Below, one piece after another: positions 33,573-40,836 of a DNA stretch of 64,000 nucleotides. The translations under genes were made by a program, and so were the position numbers. Source of the DNA: Eubacterium sp. (GTDB taxonomy: Bacteria; Bacillota; Clostridia; Oscillospirales; Acutalibacteraceae); contig JAFSTE010000011.1 in NCBI GenBank assembly GCA_017450645.1, forward strand, positions 1 to 64,000. Reading direction: 5' to 3'. A model generated the notes under the pieces. The model had not been told where the DNA came from and did no database searches. It saw nothing but the letters and a program-made list of their open reading frames with translations. Position 1 is the first letter of the stretch, and each line of letters begins with the position of its first letter.

Positions 33573-35474
33573 TTATAATTCCTCTTGTGTCAATAAAAGC
33601 GAAAGCTCCTCCCACTCCTCATAAAGCGAGTCGCGCGCTTTAGTCTTTTCTTCAAGCTCAGCGGTAAGGCGAATAAGCTCCTCGTAGTCCGAGTCGGTCA
33701 GCTTTTCCTCGATAACGCTGATGTCGTTTTCGAGCGTTTCGATTTCTTCCTCGCAGCGCTTAAGACGGGTTTTAGCCTTTCTTATTTGTGAGAGTCTTTC
33801 TTTTTTGAGTTTATAATCGTTTTGCTTAGCTTCTTTAGGAGCTTTCCGAACGTCCTGAACAGAATTCCGGTCAGCTTTCTTTTCAATAAATCTATCATAA
33901 TCACCTATGTATTCGTTAACGCCGTCGGGCGTAAGTTCGATAATCCTTGTAGCAAGTTTGTTGATAAAATATCTGTCGTGCGAAACTATTAACATAGTTC
34001 CCGAATAATTCAGCAGCGTGTCCTCGAGCTCCTCTCGCGAAAACGCGTCGAGATGATTAGTCGGCTCGTCAAGAAGCAGGAAGTTAAACTTGCCGAGCAT
34101 CAGCTTTAAAAGCGCTACCCTTGCCCTCTCGCCGCCTGAGCAGTCAGATAGGTTTTTATAGACCTCCTCGCCCTTAAACAGAAACGCCGCAAGCGCACTT
34201 CTGACAGAGGTTTCGCTCATAGCCGGGAAGTTCGACCAAACCTCCTCGAGAACGGTTTTAGTTAAGTCGAGCTTTGCCTGCACCTGGTCGAAATAGCCGC
34301 AAAATACATTAGCGCCGAATTTGTAAGTACCGCCGTCGGCGACATAGTCCTTCATTAAAATCTTAAGCAGCGTCGTTTTGCCGCAGCCGTTGTCGCCGAG
34401 AAGGAAGAGCTTTTCGCCGCGCTTAACCTTAAAGCTGACATTTTTAAAAACGGGCTTATCCGAAAAGGATTTTTCGAGGTCTTTAACGCTAAGCACATCC
34501 TCGCCGCTGATAGCTTTAGGAGTAAAGTCAAAGCGGATTTTATCGACCTTACTGTCGGGAATAACAAGCTGCGCCTTGATGCGTTCGACCATCTTCTCCT
34601 TACTCTCGGCGGTTTTGATATTCTTCTCTCTGTTCCACTGGCGCTGCTGAGCTATTATGCCTTCAATACGCTCAATCTCTTTTAAATCGTTCTCGTACTT
34701 TTCCTCGATAGCCTTTTGCTCGGCTTCTTTTTTCTTTAAAAACTCGGAATAGTTACCTATGTAGCAGCGACATTTACCGTTTTCAATCTCTACGGTTTTA
34801 TTAGTGATTTTATCGAGAAAATATCTGTCGTGGCTGATAATAAGCGCCGCGCCCGAAAAGTCCTTCAAGAACTCCTCGAGCCACTCCACCGCTTTAATAT
34901 CAAGGTGGTTTGTCGGCTCGTCAAGCAGGAGAAAATCAGCCTTTGAAAGCAGCAGCTTTGCGAGTATCAGCTTAGAGCGCTGACCGCCCGAAAGCTTAGA
35001 GGTGGGCATATCAAAATCCTTTTCCTCAAAGCCGAGACCGAGAAGCGCCGAGCGCGTGCGGCTCTTATAGGTAAGTCCGCCGTCGCGGTTAAACTTTTCG
35101 GTTAAATAGTCCTGTTTTTCGATGTTTTCACTCTGCGAGCCCATACCCTCGCGAAGTCTGAGGTTTACCTCCTCGAGTTCACGCTCAACGGCAATAAGCT
35201 CGTCAAAAACCGATACAAGCTCATTCCATACTGTACGGTTTTGCGAGCAGGTGTGTTGCTGCATATAGCCGAGGGAGGCATTTTTTGAAATAAAGCAGGC
35301 GCCGCTGTCGGGCTCATACTCGCCGGTGATAATCTTAAACAGTGAGGTTTTTCCCGCGCCGTTAACACCGATAAGTCCTACCTTTTCCCTATCCTTAATA
35401 TCAAACGACACCTTATCGAAAATAGTGTTTTCGCCAAAGGAGAGGGATAAATTTTGAACATCAAGAACTGCCAT
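33573..35474 (-). CDS. ABC-F family ATPase
   Basis: 633 aa, no membrane segments. It has two ABC domains with Walker A (GVNGAGKTSLFKI; GDNGCGKTTLLKI), signatures LSGGQRSKL and CSGGERARV, and both Walker B DEPTNHLD boxes. They are joined by the charged P-site tRNA-interaction linker (about 250-310) and followed by a C-terminal coiled coil (about 545-633). ABC-F proteins act on ribosomes; the long C-terminal coil is like Uup/YdiF rather than a clear resistance type. Confidence 0.93.
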   Translation of the reverse strand: MAVLDVQNLSLSFGENTIFDKVSFDIKDREKVGLIGVNGAGKTSLFKIITGEYEPDSGACFISKNASLGYMQQHTCSQNRTVWNELVSVFDELIAVERELEEVNLRLREGMGSQSENIEKQDYLTEKFNRDGGLTYKSRTRSALLGLGFEEKDFDMPTSKLSGGQRSKLILAKLLLSKADFLLLDEPTNHLDIKAVEWLEEFLKDFSGAALIISHDRYFLDKITNKTVEIENGKCRCYIGNYSEFLKKKEAEQKAIEEKYENDLKEIERIEGIIAQQRQWNREKNIKTAESKEKMVERIKAQLVIPDSKVDKIRFDFTPKAISGEDVLSVKDLEKSFSDKPVFKNVSFKVKRGEKLFLLGDNGCGKTTLLKILMKDYVADGGTYKFGANVFCGYFDQVQAKLDLTKTVLEEVWSNFPAMSETSVRSALAAFLFKGEEVYKNLSDCSGGERARVALLKLMLGKFNFLLLDEPTNHLDAFSREELEDTLLNYSGTMLIVSHDRYFINKLATRIIELTPDGVNEYIGDYDRFIEKKADRNSVQDVRKAPKEAKQNDYKLKKERLSQIRKAKTRLKRCEEEIETLENDISVIEEKLTDSDYEELIRLTAELEEKTKARDSLYEEWEELSLLLTQEEL

Positions 35475-35512
35475 TTTTTCACCAAAATTATATATTAGTT
35501 ACAATATTCACT

Positions 35513-35541
35513 ATTATAGTACAAAACCCCTTGAATGTGAA
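35513..35541 (-). promoter_or_regulatory. Sigma-A promoter of the ABC-F gene
   Basis: On the minus strand TTCACA (35536-35541), a 17-bp spacer and TATAAT (35513-35518). Its -35 box shares one base with the -35 box of the divergent manA promoter. Confidence 0.6.
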
Positions 35542-35559
35542 GCATTAATTTGATAAAAT
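35531..35559 (+). promoter_or_regulatory. Sigma-A promoter of manA
   Basis: TTGAAT (35531-35536), a 17-bp spacer and TAAAAT (35554-35559), 30 bp before the manA start. Confidence 0.6.
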
Positions 35560-35589
35560 TAGAATAATTAAAACATACAGGTGAAAATT

Positions 35590-36543
35590 ATGGAGATAAT
35601 TAAATTAAAGCCCGCTTTTAAGGATTACATCTGGGGCGGCACAAGACTCAAGGAAGATTTTGGTTTTAACAGCGGATTTGAAAAAACGGCGGAAGCGTGG
35701 ATGCTCTCCTGTCACGAAGCGGGTATGAACACCGTAGAGGGCGGCGAGTTTGACGGCAAGACGCTGGGAGAGGTTATTGACGCAGTTGGCGAGGAAAAGC
35801 TTTGCGGCAAGAACTGTTTAAAATTTCCCTACTTCCCCGTCCTTATAAAGTTTATCGACGCGAGGGACAACCTTTCCGTTCAGGTACATCCCGACGACGA
35901 GTACGCGCGCAGGGTTGAGAACGAGTTCGGCAAGACCGAAATATGGTATGTACTCGACGCCAAGGACGGCGCAGAGCTGATATACGGCTTTAAGGACAGC
36001 ATATCAAAAGAGGAATTTAAGGATTCTATCGAAAACGGCACGCTCCTCGACAAGCTCAACAGAGTTAAGGTTAAAAAGGGCGACTTGTTCTTTATCGAAG
36101 CGGGCACGGTTCACGCAATAGGCAGCGGCGCTCTGATTGCCGAGATACAGCAAAACTCGAACTGCACCTACAGAGTTTATGATTACGGACGCGTAGGTAA
36201 CGACGGCAAGCCGAGGGAGCTTCATATTAAAAAGGCGCTTGACGTATCTAAAACCGAGCCGCCGAAGTACGATATAAAGCCTATGGGAAGCCCCGTTAAA
36301 AAGGACGGTTACACCGAGCAGCTGCTTACAAAATGCGAGCTGTTTACGGTGTACAAATACGATATTGACACCGCCGCAGAGTTGTTTGCAGACGAGAGCA
36401 GTTTTAATCACATTCTTGTGCTTGACGGCGAGGGCGAGATTGACGGCAGGCGCGTAAAAAAAGGCGACTCGCTCTTTGTTCCGGCAGGCTACGGCAGCTA
36501 CAAAATCAGCGGCAGATTGGAAATAATTACCACAAAAATTTAG
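35590..36543 (+). CDS. manA: Type I mannose-6-phosphate isomerase
   Basis: 317 aa from ATG 35590, with AGGTG 7 bp upstream; the in-frame GTG at 35581 is part of that site. It interconverts mannose-6-P and fructose-6-P. The zinc ligands are in SVQVHPDDEYA (Gln, His), the Glu of the following strand, and FIEAGTVHAIGSGALIAEIQQNS; the catalytic VYDYGR Arg is present. It is the short Bacillus-type form. It has its own promoter and ends at a hairpin that overlaps the next gene. Confidence 0.95.
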   Translation: MEIIKLKPAFKDYIWGGTRLKEDFGFNSGFEKTAEAWMLSCHEAGMNTVEGGEFDGKTLGEVIDAVGEEKLCGKNCLKFPYFPVLIKFIDARDNLSVQVHPDDEYARRVENEFGKTEIWYVLDAKDGAELIYGFKDSISKEEFKDSIENGTLLDKLNRVKVKKGDLFFIEAGTVHAIGSGALIAEIQQNSNCTYRVYDYGRVGNDGKPRELHIKKALDVSKTEPPKYDIKPMGSPVKKDGYTEQLLTKCELFTVYKYDIDTAAELFADESSFNHILVLDGEGEIDGRRVKKGDSLFVPAGYGSYKISGRLEIITTKI

Positions 36544-36552
36544 GCGAATAAT

Positions 36553-36597
36553 AATCACTCCTTTACACATAATAACTGTAAAAGGAGTGATTTTTTT
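36553..36597 (+). terminator. manA terminator whose 3' arm is the next gene's Shine-Dalgarno
   Basis: The arm at 36553-36567 pairs with 36577-36592 (15 bp, one bulge) and is followed by seven T. The 3' arm contains AAAGGAG, the ribosome site of the DUF378 gene, whose TTG start lies in the T-run. The 9-nt loop reads CATAATAAC. Confidence 0.8.
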
Positions 36598-36802
36598 GAA
36601 GATATTAAACAGAGTTGCGCTGATTTTAAACATAATCGGCGGAATTAACTGGGGGCTTATCGGTCTTTTTAAATTTGACTTGGTTGCATGGATTTTCGGC
36701 GGTCAGGACGCTGTGCTTTCGAGAATTATTTACGCGCTTGTAGGTCTTGCGGCAATATGGTGTATAAGCCTGCTTTTCAGACCGAGAGAGTTAAACGATT
36801 AA
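36596..36802 (+). CDS. DUF378 family small membrane protein
   Basis: 68 aa, start TTG 36596 with AAAGGAG 8 bp upstream. Two hydrophobic helices with IIGGINWGLIGLF between charged ends and a second helix before FRPREL match the DUF378 family, whose function is unknown. Read-through from manA would hide its ribosome site in a terminator hairpin, so it is probably expressed from an internal promoter. GAATA (36546-36550), 17 bp and CATAATA (36568-36574) resemble a forespore sigma-G promoter. Confidence 0.8.
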   Translation: MKILNRVALILNIIGGINWGLIGLFKFDLVAWIFGGQDAVLSRIIYALVGLAAIWCISLLFRPRELND

Positions 36803-36843
36803 CAGCATTACACAAATAACGGAGGGTTTTAGCCCTCCGTTAC

Positions 36844-37539
36844 TTACTTTATAGCCTTTTCCATTTCGCATTTGATTTTGTTGAGTATGCGCTTTTCGAG
36901 TCGGGATATGTAGGACTGAGAAATACCCATCTTATCGGCAAGCTGCTTTTGAGTTTGAACGGGACGACCGTCAAGCCCGAAGCGCTCGAACATTATATCC
37001 TTTTCCTTCGGGCTGAGCTTTGCCACAACATAGCGAAGCAGTCTTTTTTCGTCCTCGTACTCAATCTCCTCGCTGATTTCGTCAGGCTCGGTGCCGAGGA
37101 CATCGCGCAGGGTAAGTTCATTACCGTCCCAGTCAATGGACAGCGGCTCGTCAAAAGACATCTCCGCCTTGGAATTAGAAGTTTTACGCAGGTACATAAG
37201 TATTTCGTTTTCGATACAGCGCGAGGCGTAGGTGGCAAGCTTAATATTTTTATCGGGGTCGAAGGTTTTAACCGCTTTCATAAGACCGATTGTGCCGATA
37301 GACACCAAATCCTCTGCGCCTGCTGTCGGCGAGTCATATTTTTTTGCGATATAAACAACAAGGCGAAGGTTATGCACGACGAGCTTGTCGCGGTTTGAGT
37401 TATCGCCGAGTCTGAGTTCGTCCATAATTTTACTCTCTTCCTCGCGCGTAAGCGGCGGCGGAAGCGTTTCGGGACCGTTTATGTAAAAGCAGTAGCGCCT
37501 GTAAAACAGCAGATTTATAATATAATTTAACAGTTTCAT
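36844..37539 (-). CDS. sigE: RNA polymerase sporulation sigma factor SigE
   Basis: 231 aa from ATG 37539, with GAGGTG 6 bp upstream; an earlier ATG at 37551 overlaps spoIIGA and is part of the site. It is the mother-cell sigma factor. The N-terminal pro-segment is followed by region 2 (NLRLVVYIAKKY, GTIGLMKAVKTFDPDKNIKLATYASRCIENEIL) and region 4 with a helix-turn-helix (TQKQLADKMGISQSYISRLEKRIL). SpoIIGA, its activating protease, is encoded directly upstream. Confidence 0.96.
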   Translation of the reverse strand: MKLLNYIINLLFYRRYCFYINGPETLPPPLTREEESKIMDELRLGDNSNRDKLVVHNLRLVVYIAKKYDSPTAGAEDLVSIGTIGLMKAVKTFDPDKNIKLATYASRCIENEILMYLRKTSNSKAEMSFDEPLSIDWDGNELTLRDVLGTEPDEISEEIEYEDEKRLLRYVVAKLSPKEKDIMFERFGLDGRPVQTQKQLADKMGISQSYISRLEKRILNKIKCEMEKAIK

Positions 37540-37547
37540 TTTGCACC

Positions 37548-38351
37548 TCATACAGATAGAATTTCGGGGTTAAATACAGCGCAAAAGCCGTCGGTTTTTA
37601 CTTCATCGCTTAGAGCGACATAGACATTTTCTACTTCCTCCTGACCGTTTTTTGTTTTTACGGTTACTCTGTCGGGCTTAAAGGACATTAAAAACGACCT
37701 GGAGTTAACAGTGGAAGCGGGTATAACACGCGTTTTTGTTTCGGTCATAAGCGGGCGTATTTTATCACTGTCGGCGACTATTACGGGATAGTTTGAAAAC
37801 GGCTCGCGCAGCTTATTTCCGGTATCGCAAAACGCAAATAGACTTACGCTTTTGCCCTCGTTTTCGATTTCAAGAGTATAAATCTCGTTTTTACTGAGCG
37901 CGCGGTTATAAAGCCTTACAATAACACAGGACAAAATATAGGCAAAGAGTGCCGACAAAACAAGTCCCCTTGCGCTGATATCAATATAAACGGTGGAATT
38001 ATGCACGCTGATATATTCGCTTTTCGTAAGCATTGCGAGAGCGCAGATTACGCCGAGCACGATAAAGCTTGACGAAATAAAAAGAAGGTATGTAAACGCA
38101 AAGCTTTTAAGACTCTTAAAGCCGAAGGCAATCAGTACTATAACCGCGGCAGACAGCGCTCTTGAAACGCTTAGAACAAAGTAATTAAGCGTATCGAGCA
38201 GTATTATAAACGAGTACGCGCCGCCGACAGCGCTTGAAATAATATGAGCATAGGTTTTAATGCTCCTCTTGGCGAGCTTAGCCGTAATTTGCAGCAGCAA
38301 AAAGCAGATAAAAAAGTTAATCACAAACAGCACATCAATATATATTACAAT
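37548..38351 (-). CDS. spoIIGA: Sigma-E processing peptidase SpoIIGA, probable ATT start
   Basis: Five N-terminal membrane helices and a C-terminal aspartic protease half with the CDTGN active site (DTG). It cleaves the SigE pro-segment at the septum. The family starts with an M-x-x-Y-x-D-V-L-F-x-x-N pattern. Here the frame reads I-V-I-Y-I-D-V-L-F-V-I-N from an ATT at 38351, with GGGGG 7 bp upstream and no ATG, GTG or TTG before it. The first conventional start, GTG 38333, would remove the conserved VIYID and has no ribosome site. The coordinate uses ATT. Confidence 0.85.
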   Translation of the reverse strand: MVIYIDVLFVINFFICFLLLQITAKLAKRSIKTYAHIISSAVGGAYSFIILLDTLNYFVLSVSRALSAAVIVLIAFGFKSLKSFAFTYLLFISSSFIVLGVICALAMLTKSEYISVHNSTVYIDISARGLVLSALFAYILSCVIVRLYNRALSKNEIYTLEIENEGKSVSLFAFCDTGNKLREPFSNYPVIVADSDKIRPLMTETKTRVIPASTVNSRSFLMSFKPDRVTVKTKNGQEEVENVYVALSDEVKTDGFCAVFNPEILSV

Positions 38352-38357
38352 AAAAAT

Positions 38358-38395
38358 ACCCCCTTTACACGCTTATTATAAGCCGTAAAGAGGGT
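38358..38395 (-). terminator. Hairpin ending the methyltransferase gene and covering the spoIIGA ribosome site
   Basis: An 11-bp stem between 38385-38395 and 38358-38368 (one U-G pair), followed on the minus strand by ATTTTTATT. The 3' arm carries AAAGGGGG, the spoIIGA Shine-Dalgarno. The loop contains TATAAT. Confidence 0.75.
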
Positions 38396-38406
38396 AAATT
38401 TTGTCA
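38375..38406 (-). promoter_or_regulatory. Candidate Spo0A-dependent spoIIGA-sigE promoter
   Basis: TATAAT (38375-38380) lies about 21 bp from ATGACA, an unusually long spacer like the 22-bp one of the Bacillus spoIIG promoter. TGACAAA (38400-38406) matches the 0A box TGNCGAA at six of seven positions and overlaps the -35. The predicted start falls at the 3' arm of the hairpin. Confidence 0.55.
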
Positions 38407-38416
38407 TATTGAGTTG

Positions 38417-39532
38417 TTATTTAAAAAACATATAGTATCTGCACTGTATGTTACCGTTGTAGAGCTTACGCCTTTTGTCAGCCTTGCGTCCGAACGCTTT
38501 TTCAAACTCCTCGTCGGGTGAAATAATACCGTACGACCAGCCGTATTTTGACACAAAAAGCTCGCCCATTGTTTTATAAATCTGCTTAGCCGCCTTATAA
38601 TCGAGCATACGCTCGCCGTACGGCGGATTAGTAACAAGAGTTCCCTTTTCCGTAGTGGGCGCAAAGTCTTTAACATCGCACACCTTCGCGTTAACGAACT
38701 TGTCGACCTTAGCGTTTTTTGCGTTTGCAAGAGTCAGCTCGACAGCGTTTTTATCAATATCGGAGCCGAACGCGATAAAATCGGTGTCCGTCTTAATCAG
38801 GTCGTGGCAGCGCTCGCGCTCGCTAATCCAGACGCTCTCGTTTATAAAGCCCCAGCGGTCAACATCAAAGTTTCTGCAAATGCCGGGCGCAATATTATTA
38901 GCAAGCAGTGCGCCCTCGACGAGTATAGTACCGCTGCCGCAGCAGGGGTCGTAAAGGGTGTGATAATGCTTTAATCTGCTAAGTCGGCAGAGAGCGGCGG
39001 CGAGGGTTTCTCTAATAGGAGCGTCGTTACCCTGTGGGCGGTATCCCCTTTTGTGCAGGCTCGCACCGCTTGTGTCGAGCATAATGCAGACTTCGTCCTT
39101 CATAATGGAAAACTTAATCTGATGAACGACTCCCGTTTCCTCAAACCAGGAGATATTATAGTCCTCACTGAGTGAATCTACAACCGCCTTTTTAATTATT
39201 TTCTGGCAGTCGGGAATTGAATGAAGGGCGGAATTAATCGAAAAGCCCTTAACGGGAAAGGTATCCTTAGAACCGATAAACTCCGACCAGGGCAGCGCCT
39301 TCACGCCCTGGTACAGCTCCTCAAACGAGGTTGCAAAAAACCTGTCAAGGACTATAAGTATCCTTTCGCTGTAGCGCGACCAGATATTAGCCCTTGCAAG
39401 TATAGTTTCGTCGCCCTCAAAGAACACCCTTGCGTTTTCGGATTGTACATTTTGGGCGCCCATATCCTTAAGTTCTTCACTAACTAAGCCCTCTACCCCG
39501 AGCAGGCAGGGAGCACACATTAACATATTCAT
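38417..39532 (-). CDS. Class I SAM-dependent RNA methyltransferase (RlmL/YpsC type)
   Basis: 371 aa. An N-terminal THUMP domain (about 5-160) precedes a methyltransferase domain with LYDPCCGSGTILVEGALLANN (motif I) and the catalytic VTNPPYGERM. Family members modify guanosine in 23S rRNA. Its terminator overlaps the ribosome site of the next gene, spoIIGA. Confidence 0.92.
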   Translation of the reverse strand: MNMLMCAPCLLGVEGLVSEELKDMGAQNVQSENARVFFEGDETILARANIWSRYSERILIVLDRFFATSFEELYQGVKALPWSEFIGSKDTFPVKGFSINSALHSIPDCQKIIKKAVVDSLSEDYNISWFEETGVVHQIKFSIMKDEVCIMLDTSGASLHKRGYRPQGNDAPIRETLAAALCRLSRLKHYHTLYDPCCGSGTILVEGALLANNIAPGICRNFDVDRWGFINESVWISERERCHDLIKTDTDFIAFGSDIDKNAVELTLANAKNAKVDKFVNAKVCDVKDFAPTTEKGTLVTNPPYGERMLDYKAAKQIYKTMGELFVSKYGWSYGIISPDEEFEKAFGRKADKRRKLYNGNIQCRYYMFFK

Positions 39533-39572
39533 AAAAACCTCAACAAAAAAGGGTGCCTAAGGCACCCTGTTA

Positions 39573-39872
39573 TTAGTCCGATATATCGTAAAAAACAACT
39601 TCGCCGTCTTTTACATAGCCTTTTTCGCGAGCCTTTTGCTCGATATATTCAGCCTGGTTATCCGAATCAAGAATAGCCTTCATCTTCTCATTTTCTTCGA
39701 GCTGAGCCTGATACTGGGCATCATAGTCCGCAGCCTGCGCCTGAAGTCTGCTGATATCGGCATAATTAGAAATAAGATGATACGAGCAGTAACCTATTAC
39801 AATTATAAGGAGCGCGACAATAATTATCTTGCCCCAAGATTTTGTGGCGAGCTGTGCCTTAAGTCTTGCCAT
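39573..39872 (-). CDS. divIC: Septum formation initiator DivIC/FtsB
   Basis: 99 aa: a short basic cytoplasmic N-terminus, one membrane helix (about 16-35), then an extracellular coiled coil and the EYIEQKAREKGYVKDGEVVF end typical of the family. It joins FtsL/DivIB in the divisome. It lies after yabP-yabQ, as in Bacillus. Confidence 0.93.
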   Translation of the reverse strand: MARLKAQLATKSWGKIIIVALLIIVIGYCSYHLISNYADISRLQAQAADYDAQYQAQLEENEKMKAILDSDNQAEYIEQKAREKGYVKDGEVVFYDISD

Positions 39873-39942
39873 ATAGTAGACCTCCTTTAGCGGATAACAA
39901 AATTATTATAATATAAAACATATATAAAATGCAATAGATTTT

Positions 39943-40269
39943 TTATATTTTTTTAATATTTTTTAACGAATTTGATAAATTATTAAAAAACTTGTGCAAG
40001 GTTTTGACTATTTTATCAAACATATATTTCAATATCCTATGAAAAGTTAAAAAATATCCGCAAAGTCCCGTAAGGCACAAAACAAGGAAACCTACCCTAA
40101 TTTGTCCGCTGTTATACCCTATTAATAGGCAAAAGAAGGACAGCGAGAACAACAGCATCATTATAAAATCAAGAACGAAGGTAACAGCTTTTAATCGTAT
40201 AACTCTGCCAAGCGCGCTCACAAAGTCGAACACCGCGCCCCATATAACGCCGAGAATAATAAATGACAA
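39943..40269 (-). CDS. yabQ: Spore cortex protein YabQ, start uncertain
   Basis: About 108 aa from TTG 40269: four hydrophobic stretches with the LGVIWGAVFDFVSALGRVIR core of YabQ (G-x(6)-D-x(6)-R). YabQ sits in the outer forespore membrane and is needed for cortex. The TTG has a poorly spaced site. The same frame is open upstream and reads QDIYIAIGVLSFIILG, matching the usual N-terminus better, but offers no ATG, GTG or TTG. The true start is probably a non-standard codon overlapping yabP. Confidence 0.8.
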   Translation of the reverse strand: MSFIILGVIWGAVFDFVSALGRVIRLKAVTFVLDFIMMLLFSLSFFCLLIGYNSGQIRVGFLVLCLTGLCGYFLTFHRILKYMFDKIVKTLHKFFNNLSNSLKNIKKI

Positions 40270-40280
40270 AACACCTATAG

Positions 40281-40553
40281 CTATGTAAATATCCTGCCGA
40301 AAAAGCCCTTGCCCTGAGTTTTATCGGTATAGACAAGCGCTGTAATTTTACCGGTGACTTTAAGACGCGAGCTCTCTAAATCAAGCACCTCGACATTAAG
40401 GTCGCTGCCCCTGATTAACAGCTCGCCGAAATCGCTCATAGCTCTTATTTCCTCCGCGTTAAAGGAGTCTACATCGCTGACTCCGCTAAGCTCGATAACC
40501 TCTCTGTTAGTGATTGACACGCTGTGTTTTTTTAAATCAAACGAATCGGACAT
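40281..40553 (-). CDS. yabP: Sporulation protein YabP
   Basis: 90 aa from ATG 40553, after GGGGGG 7 bp upstream. The sequence HSVSITNREVIELSGVSDVDSFNAEEI and a GELLIRGSDLNVEVLDLES strand pattern match YabP, a mother-cell sporulation protein related to YqfC. An upstream in-frame extension would run through a hairpin and is rejected. It precedes yabQ and divIC. Confidence 0.93.
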   Translation of the reverse strand: MSDSFDLKKHSVSITNREVIELSGVSDVDSFNAEEIRAMSDFGELLIRGSDLNVEVLDLESSRLKVTGKITALVYTDKTQGKGFFGRIFT

Positions 40554-40560
40554 AAAATAA

Positions 40561-40590
40561 CCCCCCGTACATACTATGCTGTACAGGGGG
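40561..40590 (-). terminator. Hairpin before yabP that includes its ribosome site
   Basis: CCCCCTGTACA pairs with TGTACGGGGGG (11 bp, one U-G) on the minus strand, followed by TTATTTTATG. The G-run is the yabP Shine-Dalgarno. The 8-nt loop gives CATAGTAT across its edge. Confidence 0.7.
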
Positions 40591-40599
40591 AAATAAAAC

Positions 40600-40833
40600 C
40601 TATTTTGAGCTTTTGAGATTATCAACGAGGTTTTCAATATCGCGCTTCAGGCTTTGGAGCACCTCGATATTTTTCTCAAGCTCTCTGTTGCTCTCCTCAA
40701 GCTGAGCTTCGAGGTTTGAATTAATAATTTCAAGCCTCTGGCACTCGAACTCCGACTCGTTAAGAGCCGCCTTGAGTCGTGCATTTTCTTTTTTTAACTG
40801 TTCGGTTTCTTTGTATTTAGGTGTTAATGGCAT
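40600..40833 (-). CDS. Small coiled-coil protein, 77 aa
   Basis: Hypothetical. Residues about 8-70 form a continuous heptad-rich helix (LKKENARLKAALNESE, LEAQLEESNRELEKNIEVLQSL). There is no signal or membrane segment. It starts 3 bp after the stop of the PpiC-like gene at 40837-42723, so it is co-transcribed with the two PpiC genes. Possibly a cytoskeletal or division-related factor; not determinable. Confidence 0.65.
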   Translation of the reverse strand: MPLTPKYKETEQLKKENARLKAALNESEFECQRLEIINSNLEAQLEESNRELEKNIEVLQSLKRDIENLVDNLKSSK

Positions 40834-40836
40834 ATT

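Noticed and set aside
35475..35589. Riboswitch in the manA/ABC-F gap
   Set aside because: The gap is short and AT-rich, fully used by two back-to-back promoters, and shows no conserved aptamer pattern.
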